Positions 20,993 to 28,884 of a DNA stretch of 45,317 nt are shown one piece after another. The DNA lies in NCBI GenBank assembly GCA_018645985.1, contig JABGVR010000133.1, forward strand, positions 1-45,317. The letters run 5' to 3'. The stretch is from Hellea sp. GTDB lineage: Bacteria > Pseudomonadota > Alphaproteobacteria > Caulobacterales > Maricaulaceae. Both the position numbers and the translations under genes were made by a program. Every line of letters starts with the position of its first letter. The first letter of the stretch is position 1. A model generated the notes under the pieces. That model was not told the DNA's origin. It made no database searches and saw only the letters and a program-made list of their open reading frames with translations.

Positions 20993-22038
20993 ATATAATC
21001 AATGTATCCTTTTGGCCCCGGGGTATAAAGGGTTTTGAAGTCAGGTAAGGACAATTCCATATTACCTTTAAAACTCTCAACAAGTTTGGGGTTTGCAATG
21101 AATGCTCTACCGAAAGATATAGCATCTGCCTCTTTATTCTTTAGAGCACGATTACCCCGCTCCAGATTATAGCTATCATTAAGAATAATGTCACCCTGAA
21201 ATTCAGATGCTAATTTAACGTTATCAACTCCAGCTTTCATGCGTATGACATGCAGATAGCCTACTTTTAACATGTTAGCTTGAGCAATAAGTTCCCTAAA
21301 AGTCTCTTCAGGGTTACAATCTTTAAGGTCATTAAAAGGGTTTCCCGGGCAAATCCGCAGCCCTACACGCCCTGCACCAATTGTTTTAATTAAACCCTCT
21401 AAAACTTCAGTAGTGAATCGCAATCTATTGGAAAGGCTACCGCCATAGATATCTTGACGATGGTTAGTTCCTGTTGAGAGAAATTGTGCGGGCAGATAAC
21501 CACTTGTACAGTGCAATTCAACGCCATCAAAACCAGCAGCAAGTGCATTTTTAGCAGATTTAATATAATCTTTTATGGTTTGTTTGATTTCTACTAATGT
21601 CATTTCTTCAGGAATATCCATTGGAACCATACCCGATATGTCAGAATATATTTCTCCATTTGCACGTATAGCCGATGGCGCTAAGGTACGGGCATTCATT
21701 GCCTTGTTATGATAACTTGCAATACGCCCACAATGCATAATTTGCATCACAATTTTACCTCCTTTGTCATGAACAGCGTCAACAACAGACTTCCAACCTG
21801 ATATTTGCTTATCTGTTACAATTCCTGGAGTTCGGACATAACCCTTACCATCAATATTTGGATAAACACCTTCTGTTATAATTAAGCCAGCCCCTGCTCG
21901 TTGACCATAATAAAGTGCTGTAATTTTCGATGGCGCATCATCTTTGTCTGCACGTGAACGAGTCATGGGTGCCATAACAATCCGATTCTTACAAAATATA
22001 TCACCAATCTTAACCTGATCAAATAATGTAGGCATCAT
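20989..22038 (-). CDS. Old Yellow Enzyme-family FMN ene-reductase
   Basis: LFDQVKIGDIFCKNRIVMAPMTRSRA, QIMHCGRIA, FDGVELHCTSGYLPAQFLS, NHRQDIYGGSLSNRLRF, SFGRAFIANPKLV. Confidence 0.9.
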   Translation of the reverse strand: MMPTLFDQVKIGDIFCKNRIVMAPMTRSRADKDDAPSKITALYYGQRAGAGLIITEGVYPNIDGKGYVRTPGIVTDKQISGWKSVVDAVHDKGGKIVMQIMHCGRIASYHNKAMNARTLAPSAIRANGEIYSDISGMVPMDIPEEMTLVEIKQTIKDYIKSAKNALAAGFDGVELHCTSGYLPAQFLSTGTNHRQDIYGGSLSNRLRFTTEVLEGLIKTIGAGRVGLRICPGNPFNDLKDCNPEETFRELIAQANMLKVGYLHVIRMKAGVDNVKLASEFQGDIILNDSYNLERGNRALKNKEADAISFGRAFIANPKLVESFKGNMELSLPDFKTLYTPGPKGYIDYI

Positions 22039-22673
22039 CTTACTCTTATCTTGGGATCGGGAGAATTACCCCGCATCGTTTTTAAAAACTCTCCGCGTGG
22101 AGCAGGTAAGGCAACCTCAGGTATGTCTTTGTCACTTGGAGGGTTTTTCCAAAATAAATTCCAAGACGGAAAGAGCTCATGATATGCTCCTTTATAATTT
22201 TCGCGATCAGGCCATCGCATTTTATTTTCACCAACTGGTGGAATATTCAAATCTGTAGCGTACCAATAACAGGGCAATCGACGTCTAAAATACCAAGTAT
22301 TGTCTATTCTTTGGTAATTGTCCCAATACATCATTTGCATTATTACCCAATCAATGCCGCCATCTTCCCTAGGGGTTTCATGTTCATTTTTTGAATACAC
22401 AACACCATGTGCTCTATCGGGGTCATCAAATTCTATAATGTGATTGCCAATATGATGGGATGTTCCGGTAAACTGAAAACGCAAAGTGTCATCAAGCCAT
22501 CGTTTTAATGCTTCCCGTCCAGAAGTATTTTTACTTACCCTTATGTCCTCAGCAAATAAATTCACATGCGCGTCCAAATCTCGCATATCCAAAGATAAGG
22601 AATATTTAGAAACTAGCTGTCTAATTGCCTCAAGAGACTCTAATCTATCTACTCTTGCTTCTAAATCGTTCAT
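22035..22673 (-). CDS. NTF2/SnoaL-like protein
   Basis: LEARVDRLESLEAIRQLVSKYSLSLDMRDLDAHVNLFAEDI...W.FRRR pattern. Confidence 0.77.
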   Translation of the reverse strand: MNDLEARVDRLESLEAIRQLVSKYSLSLDMRDLDAHVNLFAEDIRVSKNTSGREALKRWLDDTLRFQFTGTSHHIGNHIIEFDDPDRAHGVVYSKNEHETPREDGGIDWVIMQMMYWDNYQRIDNTWYFRRRLPCYWYATDLNIPPVGENKMRWPDRENYKGAYHELFPSWNLFWKNPPSDKDIPEVALPAPRGEFLKTMRGNSPDPKIRVR

Positions 22674-22708
22674 CGATACTCCAATGCTAATATTTCAACA
22701 TAATAAAC

Positions 22709-22777
22709 TACGCAATTTACTCTATTCTTTTGACTTATAACTTATTTTGCGTATTTTATCTGCATGTTTACTACGCA
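22709..22777 (+). promoter_or_regulatory. tripartite TACGCA element, site 3 (NTF2-OYE-methyltransferase operon / hsaB-like)
   Basis: TACGCA 22709-22714, TGCGTA 22748-22753, TACGCA 22772-22777; offsets 39 and 24. Confidence 0.9.
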
Positions 22778-22785
22778 AATGTATA

Positions 22786-23736
22786 ATGTCCAAGATTAAT
22801 CCAAATAATTTTCGTAATGCACTGGGTCAGTTTGCAACTGGTGTTACCATAGTTACTACGATTGATGACACTGGCCTTCCTGTTGGCGTGACTGCAAGCA
22901 GCTTTAATTCTGTTTCTCTAGATCCCCCTTTAGTTCTATGGTCCTTATCAAAGAATGCAAAGTCTATGCCTGCTTATCAGAATTCTGGAGGCTTTAATGT
23001 ACATGTACTTGCTAGTCATCAAATGGATTTATCCAATAAATTCGCACGTTCAACAGAGGAAAAATTTGAAAATGTGGAGTGGAGTCCTTGTGAGCAGGGG
23101 ATGCCTATTTTAACGGAATACGCTGCTCTATTTAGGTGTAAAACTAATTTTCAATATGAAGGTGGAGACCATATCATCTTTGTCGGAGAGGTAATAAGTT
23201 ACGAAACCAATAATTTACCAGTACTAGTTTTTCACGCTGGGAAATACGCAGATGCAAAACAAAAGTCTGTTAAAGTTGAACCAAGCTCAGCAGGTATTGA
23301 TCTCGGGTTAGGGCAGTTTTCAAACGATTTCTTATTATATCTATTATCTAGAGCACATTTTCAAACAAGTTATCCTGTTAGAAAAGAATGCTTAAGTATG
23401 GGGGTTAGTGAACCGGAATATTTTTGCTTATCATTACTTTCTATGAGCGGGCCAATATCTAGAAAAGATATAGTAAGCCGTTTAGAGCACACGGGTCATC
23501 ACCCTGACTCAGAAATATTTGCGAGGCTAGAACGAAAAAAATACATTGAGTCAAACAGTAATGATATATCTATTTCAAAACAGGGCCGAAAAGTTTTTAT
23601 TACTATTCTAGCTCAATCTAAAGCTCTTGAAGAGCAACTTATTAAACATTTTTCAAATGATGAGCTATTAGAAGCTAACAACTTTCTTAAAAAATTAATT
23701 AAAATTACTGGATCCGACATTCCAGAGCTATGGTAG
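22786..23736 (+). CDS. hsaB: flavin reductase (HsaB/HpaC-type) with C-terminal MarR-like winged-helix domain
   Basis: N-term NPNNFRNALGQFATGVTIVTTIDDTGLPVGVTASSFNSVSLDPPLVLWSL; C-term LLSRAHFQ...PISRKDIVSRLEHTG...LERKKYIESNSNDISISKQGRKVF. Start moved from TTG 22747 to ATG 22786. Confidence 0.82.
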   Translation: MSKINPNNFRNALGQFATGVTIVTTIDDTGLPVGVTASSFNSVSLDPPLVLWSLSKNAKSMPAYQNSGGFNVHVLASHQMDLSNKFARSTEEKFENVEWSPCEQGMPILTEYAALFRCKTNFQYEGGDHIIFVGEVISYETNNLPVLVFHAGKYADAKQKSVKVEPSSAGIDLGLGQFSNDFLLYLLSRAHFQTSYPVRKECLSMGVSEPEYFCLSLLSMSGPISRKDIVSRLEHTGHHPDSEIFARLERKKYIESNSNDISISKQGRKVFITILAQSKALEEQLIKHFSNDELLEANNFLKKLIKITGSDIPELW

Positions 23737-23744
23737 GTATAAAT

Positions 23745-24497
23745 ATGCTTAAAAATAAAGTTGCGTTAATTACTGGCGGAGGCCAGGGCGTAGGCCAAGG
23801 AATAGCTAAATCATTGGCCAAACAAGGCGCGCACATAGTTGTAACAGGAAGGACGTTAGAAAAATGTGACAAAACCGTTGAACTACTCAAGCCTTTCAAT
23901 GTTAATACATTATCTGTTCGGTGCGATGTTAAATCAACAAAAGATTTAGAGAATTGCATTGACCTGACAATAAAAAAATTTGGTCGTTTAGATATTCTCG
24001 TTAATAACGCTCAAGAAGTTGCACGCGGCCCTCTCCTGAATATTTCAGATGCGCAGATTAATGATAATTGGAATTCCGGTCCACTAGCAACGTTTCGCCT
24101 CATGAAAATGGCATATCCTTATCTTGTGGAAAGCAAAGGCAACATTATTAATTTATGTAGCTCTGTAATGAAAAGATGGGATGTTGGTACTTACGGTGTT
24201 TATGCTGCCGTGAAAGCAGCAACCCAACAACTTACGCGGGCGGCGGCTAACGAATGGGGTAAAGATGGTATTAGGGTCAATGCAATAATGCCTCACGCAA
24301 AATCACCCGCATTAGCAGGATGGATGGATGCAAATCCAGTTGAAGCGAAACACTTTCAAAATAGCATACCGCTTGGTTATGTAGGTGATTGCGAGCAAGA
24401 TATAGGTGAATTTGTTGCAATGATGTGTAGTGATGGGGCCCGCTATCTATCAGGACAAACGATAGCACTTGATGGCGGACAGGTTTTTATAGGTTAG
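23745..24497 (+). CDS. SDR family oxidoreductase
   Basis: MLKNKVALITGGGQGVGQGIAKSL, VNNAQE, YGVYAAVKAATQQL; ATG at 23745 preferred to 23730. Confidence 0.88.
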   Translation: MLKNKVALITGGGQGVGQGIAKSLAKQGAHIVVTGRTLEKCDKTVELLKPFNVNTLSVRCDVKSTKDLENCIDLTIKKFGRLDILVNNAQEVARGPLLNISDAQINDNWNSGPLATFRLMKMAYPYLVESKGNIINLCSSVMKRWDVGTYGVYAAVKAATQQLTRAAANEWGKDGIRVNAIMPHAKSPALAGWMDANPVEAKHFQNSIPLGYVGDCEQDIGEFVAMMCSDGARYLSGQTIALDGGQVFIG

Positions 24498-24499
24498 TT

Positions 24500-25216
24500 A
24501 TGTTTAATTTAGATGGACGTAAAGCATTAATAACTGGCGCTGGGCAGGGTATGGGGCTTGGAATTGCAAAAGCTTTAAAGGATGCTGGTGCAGAGGTTTA
24601 TATTAATGATTTGTATAAAGACCGTGCGGAATTTGCGGCTAATAAGGTAGGTGCAACAGCGATCTCAGGGGATATTACTGATGCTAATATTCGAGAAAGC
24701 TTTTTAGAGATAACTAAAGGTGTTGATATTTTAATTAATAACGCCGGTGTACCTGTAGAAATGCCTACCAGTTTAAATCAGGCAGATATGCTTCAGGAAA
24801 ATGACTACCAGAGACAGCTTGACCTTAATTTTAATTCAATACGTGGATTATGTATGCTCTTTTTACCAACTATGAAAAATCAAAAACACGGTAGAATAAT
24901 GATAGTTACATCAGAATCTCATAGATTAGGTTTTTCCATGGGTCTTTCGCACTATGCCGCTGCAAAATCTGCAGCTCTAGGTTATATGCGCCAATTAGCT
25001 GCTGAAGTTGGACATTACGGTGTGACTATTAATGCATTATCTCTTGGATCAATGAATAATTTTGAAGGGCATGAGCGAGCGGCGCAAACCACAATCGTTG
25101 GAAGAGCTGGCACACCAGAAGATGTTGGGGCAGCATCCTTGTACCTTTGTTCAGATGAAGCAAGTTGGATAACTGGACAAACTATTCCCCTTAATGGTGG
25201 AGCATGCACTGCATGA
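24500..25216 (+). CDS. SDR family oxidoreductase
   Basis: GRKALITGAGQGMGLGIAKAL, INNAGVP, YAAAKSAALGYMRQLA. Confidence 0.89.
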   Translation: MFNLDGRKALITGAGQGMGLGIAKALKDAGAEVYINDLYKDRAEFAANKVGATAISGDITDANIRESFLEITKGVDILINNAGVPVEMPTSLNQADMLQENDYQRQLDLNFNSIRGLCMLFLPTMKNQKHGRIMIVTSESHRLGFSMGLSHYAAAKSAALGYMRQLAAEVGHYGVTINALSLGSMNNFEGHERAAQTTIVGRAGTPEDVGAASLYLCSDEASWITGQTIPLNGGACTA

Positions 25217-25503
25217 TATATGTAGATTTATCATTACTAAATCTATTTGGTTTTATTGGTATGCTTGGACTATTAAACCTAAAGACCCCTGTTGAAGAAA
25301 ATCAAAATGGTAAAAATATAAGATTATTTAGTATAACAGGGTTATTAGGCTTAAGCGGGTTTTGGATAAATGGGGCAGGCGCTTTAGGGGCTTTTGGGGC
25401 ATGCAGCTTATGGAACCATCAAATCTTAACTTATAAAAAGCTATCTAATCTAGGGGTCTTTGGAATTTTAGGTTTACCTAATATGCTTTTGTATTTTATT
25501 TGA
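25213..25503 (+). CDS. small glycine/leucine/phenylalanine-rich hydrophobic protein, probably membrane-associated, unknown function
   Basis: ATGA coupling with the upstream SDR stop (ATG 25213, TGA 25214-25216); MIYVDLSLLNLFGFIGMLGLLNL...LFSITGLLGLSGFW...GAGALGAFGACSLW...LGVFGILGLPNMLLYFI. Confidence 0.6.
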   Translation: MIYVDLSLLNLFGFIGMLGLLNLKTPVEENQNGKNIRLFSITGLLGLSGFWINGAGALGAFGACSLWNHQILTYKKLSNLGVFGILGLPNMLLYFI

Positions 25504-25525
25504 ATTTTCGGTAACACATTGTGGT

Positions 25526-25553
25526 AAATAGTAATATCAGGATTGTACTATTT
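25526..25553. terminator. possible weak bidirectional terminator between convergent genes
   Basis: AAATAGTA (25526-25533) / TACTATTT (25546-25553) inverted repeat, 8-bp AT-rich stem, 12-nt loop. Confidence 0.3.
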
Positions 25554-26678
25554 TATCTCAAAAATACGTTCTAGAAATTCAATCTGAATTCTTTTACTTA
25601 TATCATCAGCTTCAGGGTTATTTCCAACAATATACCCCTTACCAAGACAAGACCCCGCTAATTCGCCTAATCCAGCCCTAACCTTTGCGCGTTGACTCCT
25701 GCTCATTTCAGGAGTTGACTGAAATTGTCCAGATTTTCCGTTAACTAAAAAAGTTCCATTTTTATCAAATGAAAACTTACAGTCTTTTACAAAACTTCCT
25801 GAAAAAACTTTTAATGGCTCAGAATTTTCCCAAGCATGTCCTGCACCTGGTATTACATGACTTTCAACACTGCTACCGCCCTTTATAATTTCTTCATAAA
25901 CTTCTTGGCATAGCTCAGGATCAACTGAATTATCGTTATCCCCATGCACAGCTAAATAAGGTGCACCAGTTGTGATTTTATGACCCAATGTTTGATGACA
26001 TGGACCATAAATATCCATGTGCAAAGCAAAACGCGGAATATTTGGGGCCATTATTTTTTTTAAACGCTTATCCAAGACATATCTGGTTCCCATTCCTCCA
26101 TAGCTGTAGCCCGTTATCCCAATACGCGAAGGGTCAATCGCTGGGTGGGTAGAGAGAATTTTCAACGCTGAATATGCGTCTGACATTATGTCTACTTCAG
26201 TTGCTATCATTGTTTTCATTACATAGGGCGTATCTTTCGTAACACCCCTTGGTTCATAATAATCAATAATTAGTGCCGCCATGCCGTGTTCAGAAAAAAG
26301 TTTAGCGTAACCATTTTCTCTACCATTTTTTATCCCGCCAGAACCATGCATAATAATTACTGCAGGAACAGGATTGTCTGCACTAGCACCTGGAGGCATA
26401 AATAGCTCTGACTTTCCTGTGTGCGATTGCAATTGTTCGTAACCATTTAATATTCTGGAAAAATCATAGGGGCTCTTAATAGGGTAATAGATATAACCAG
26501 AATCTTCTTCATCAAGTTTAATTGTCGGTGCAGGGTAATCAGGGAATTTTGGCAATTGTAGAGCATCTAAAGATGCTGGAACGCTTGAAGTTTGCACTTG
26601 TAAATTTGTTGGTTTAGGGTCTTTAGGGCTGCAAGATGCAATAATAAGAAAAACCCCAATTAAAAAATACTGATACAA
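25548..26678 (-). CDS. alpha/beta hydrolase (dienelactone hydrolase-like) lipoprotein
   Basis: Lipobox LIIASC; VIIMHGSGGIKNG, IGITGYSYGGMGTRYVL, PGAGHAWEN. Confidence 0.82.
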   Translation of the reverse strand: MYQYFLIGVFLIIASCSPKDPKPTNLQVQTSSVPASLDALQLPKFPDYPAPTIKLDEEDSGYIYYPIKSPYDFSRILNGYEQLQSHTGKSELFMPPGASADNPVPAVIIMHGSGGIKNGRENGYAKLFSEHGMAALIIDYYEPRGVTKDTPYVMKTMIATEVDIMSDAYSALKILSTHPAIDPSRIGITGYSYGGMGTRYVLDKRLKKIMAPNIPRFALHMDIYGPCHQTLGHKITTGAPYLAVHGDNDNSVDPELCQEVYEEIIKGGSSVESHVIPGAGHAWENSEPLKVFSGSFVKDCKFSFDKNGTFLVNGKSGQFQSTPEMSRSQRAKVRAGLGELAGSCLGKGYIVGNNPEADDISKRIQIEFLERIFEIK

Positions 26679-26687
26679 AATTATCTC

Positions 26688-27836
26688 CTAAAAACTTTCT
26701 TCAGCAAGCCGGGGTTTAGTCAAAAAGATAAAAACTGAAGGTAAAAATGAGCAAAGAATAACTAGCACATAAAGAATATTTTCACTACCTTCTTCTAGAA
26801 GACGACCTGCTATCTTTCCTCCAAATATCATAGAAATACCAAACGACATAGGCACCAATACTACAAGTTTATTTGATATATCAAATCTTACGATAGCAGC
26901 AGTTTGGTACAGACATCCTAATGTGAAACCAAATTCCCATACCCAGCTAGAGATCATAAAAAAAGTGAAATTTTTAGCTGTTAGCAATCCCGTTACGCCC
27001 AGAAGTAGAATTATAAAAGCATACAAATGAGGCATTCGTAAACCAGCTCTAGCACCGATAATAGCGCCTAGAACACCAGCACCGCCGCCAAGCCATTTTA
27101 GAACGCCGAACATCATACCATTTTGAGCATCTGTTGGTGAAAATTTTTGGGCAATAATGTAAAGAAAAAAGAATAATCCTACATTTGCAAGGAGGTATAT
27201 TGTAAATATCATCAGAACTGACCAGCTTGACCCCGATTGACGAAAACTTGGAAAACCTTTAAGTTTTTCAGCTGTCTTAGATGAACTATGTTTAGGAAAT
27301 GCAAACACACCTATTCCCAAAAGCATTGTAAATAAAGCCATGCCAAACATTGCTCCAGTAAAACCTGCCTTAGAAACAAAGAATGCAGGTAGAAAAACAA
27401 GAAAGATTCCTATTGAAAGTAGCTCCACTGACAATCGAGTACCATAAGCACGTTCAGGGTCGGGCATATCAGCCAATACTCGCATTGCTAAGGCAATAGC
27501 AAGAGCACAGAAAAAACCAAAAATTAAAAATCCATAATAAATGTACTCGCCAGGAATCCTCATTGATACCAAAAAAGAAAAAACAACTGCTAAAATTATT
27601 AATAAAGCAGTTTTCTGCCACTGAAAACTATCAACCCAAATTGGGCCCGTTAAAGTTCCTGCAAGATAACCAACACCTGCCATAAGTGATAAATTACCTA
27701 ATTCAGCATTATTAAAGCCAAAGGCCTCCCCAGCTGTTCCTAATAAAATAGGCATTGTATTAAAAACTAATCCGCCTATCGCAGACACCATAGATACAGC
27801 AATGATGATTGTTAAATTAGCTTTCAATAATTTCAC
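26688..27836 (-). CDS. MFS transporter
   Basis: Polytopic hydrophobic protein; GNLSLMAGVGYLAGTLTGPIWVDSF. Confidence 0.8.
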   Translation of the reverse strand: MKLLKANLTIIIAVSMVSAIGGLVFNTMPILLGTAGEAFGFNNAELGNLSLMAGVGYLAGTLTGPIWVDSFQWQKTALLIILAVVFSFLVSMRIPGEYIYYGFLIFGFFCALAIALAMRVLADMPDPERAYGTRLSVELLSIGIFLVFLPAFFVSKAGFTGAMFGMALFTMLLGIGVFAFPKHSSSKTAEKLKGFPSFRQSGSSWSVLMIFTIYLLANVGLFFFLYIIAQKFSPTDAQNGMMFGVLKWLGGGAGVLGAIIGARAGLRMPHLYAFIILLLGVTGLLTAKNFTFFMISSWVWEFGFTLGCLYQTAAIVRFDISNKLVVLVPMSFGISMIFGGKIAGRLLEEGSENILYVLVILCSFLPSVFIFLTKPRLAEESF

Positions 27837-27837
27837 T

Positions 27838-28728
27838 CTAATATACTCTTGCTGGATTAGGTAAATTTGGAGATCCTAACATCTCTCGATGGCTTGGCGG
27901 CTGCTTACCGTTTCGGTCTTTCATTCCATAGCGATTTTGTGCAACTTCCGCGCCGACAAGTGTGTGACCACTAATTTCTTGGGCTTTTGGGTCATTAGCA
28001 ATCGCATGCAGAATATGCCCTGTGAACTGCGGAGTTTCGGCCATTGCTATAAAATCTTTATATTGCTCAGGATGAACTTCGGCAGCAATGAGAGCTCTCT
28101 CTGTCAAAAGAGGACCCATCCATATGGATACAGCTTGAACAGCAAACGGCTCCAAATCTACCGCCATGTCATGAGCAAGTTTATCTAAGCCGGCTTTTTG
28201 GGCACCATAAGCAGGACCATGCATATAACAACTCGCCCCAAAAGAGGAACCCATAGCAATTAAACCACTTTTTTGTTTGGCCATAATCTTAGCTGCGTGC
28301 CAGCTCGCCACATAAGCCGATCGCAGTCCAACATTAAGTATATTTTGAGCATTTAATTCTTTATCCCAAAAAGGCTTTTGCTCTATGAGCTGATGATGAA
28401 TATAAGCTGCATTATTCATTAAAATATCCAGCCTCCCTTGTTCGTCCATAACTTTTTTAAAGAGATCGGCAATCTGGTTATCATCAGCACTGTCACAAAT
28501 AACGGCTATACCTTTACCTCCAACATCATTACACTCCATCGCAGTCTGTTCGACTGTACCCGGTAAGTCAGTTCCGTCCCACCCCTTTGCTTTTCCTACT
28601 ATTTTCGTTCTCCCAGTGACATAAACAGTCATCCCCTTTTCTGCTAGACCCAAAGCAATTCCTTTTCCTGCCCCTCTGCTGGCGCCTGTTACGATTGCAA
28701 CTTTTGGATTTGTCATAACTGTCCCCAT
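27838..28728 (-). CDS. SDR family oxidoreductase
   Basis: KVAIVTGASRGAGKGIALGL, MNNAAY, YGAQKAGLDKLAHDMA; an alternative start at 28716 (MTNPKVAIV) is possible. Confidence 0.88.
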   Translation of the reverse strand: MGTVMTNPKVAIVTGASRGAGKGIALGLAEKGMTVYVTGRTKIVGKAKGWDGTDLPGTVEQTAMECNDVGGKGIAVICDSADDNQIADLFKKVMDEQGRLDILMNNAAYIHHQLIEQKPFWDKELNAQNILNVGLRSAYVASWHAAKIMAKQKSGLIAMGSSFGASCYMHGPAYGAQKAGLDKLAHDMAVDLEPFAVQAVSIWMGPLLTERALIAAEVHPEQYKDFIAMAETPQFTGHILHAIANDPKAQEISGHTLVGAEVAQNRYGMKDRNGKQPPSHREMLGSPNLPNPARVY

Positions 28729-28771
28729 AAATTATATAACACTCAGATAACCAATAACAGAGATGTTAGAA

Positions 28772-28840
28772 TGCGCAATAATTTTGTCATAATTTTACGT
28801 ATTCTGAGAAAAAATAGGTCATTTTCCTTGATTTTGCGTA
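28772..28840 (-). promoter_or_regulatory. tripartite TACGCA element, site 4 (mirrored; SDR operon / KstD-like)
   Basis: TGCGCA 28772-28777, TACGTA 28796-28801, TGCGTA 28835-28840; offsets 24 and 39. Confidence 0.85.
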
Positions 28841-28884
28841 GTTTTTCAAAGAAAATAGCATATAATTTGAAATGAGGGTAAAAT

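Noticed and set aside
3365-23250. Isolated TACGCA/TGCGTA hexamers in coding DNA (e.g. 3365, 7812, 23245)
   Set aside because: Chance 6-mers; at the positions checked there were no partners at the 39/24 spacing, so they are not additional sites.
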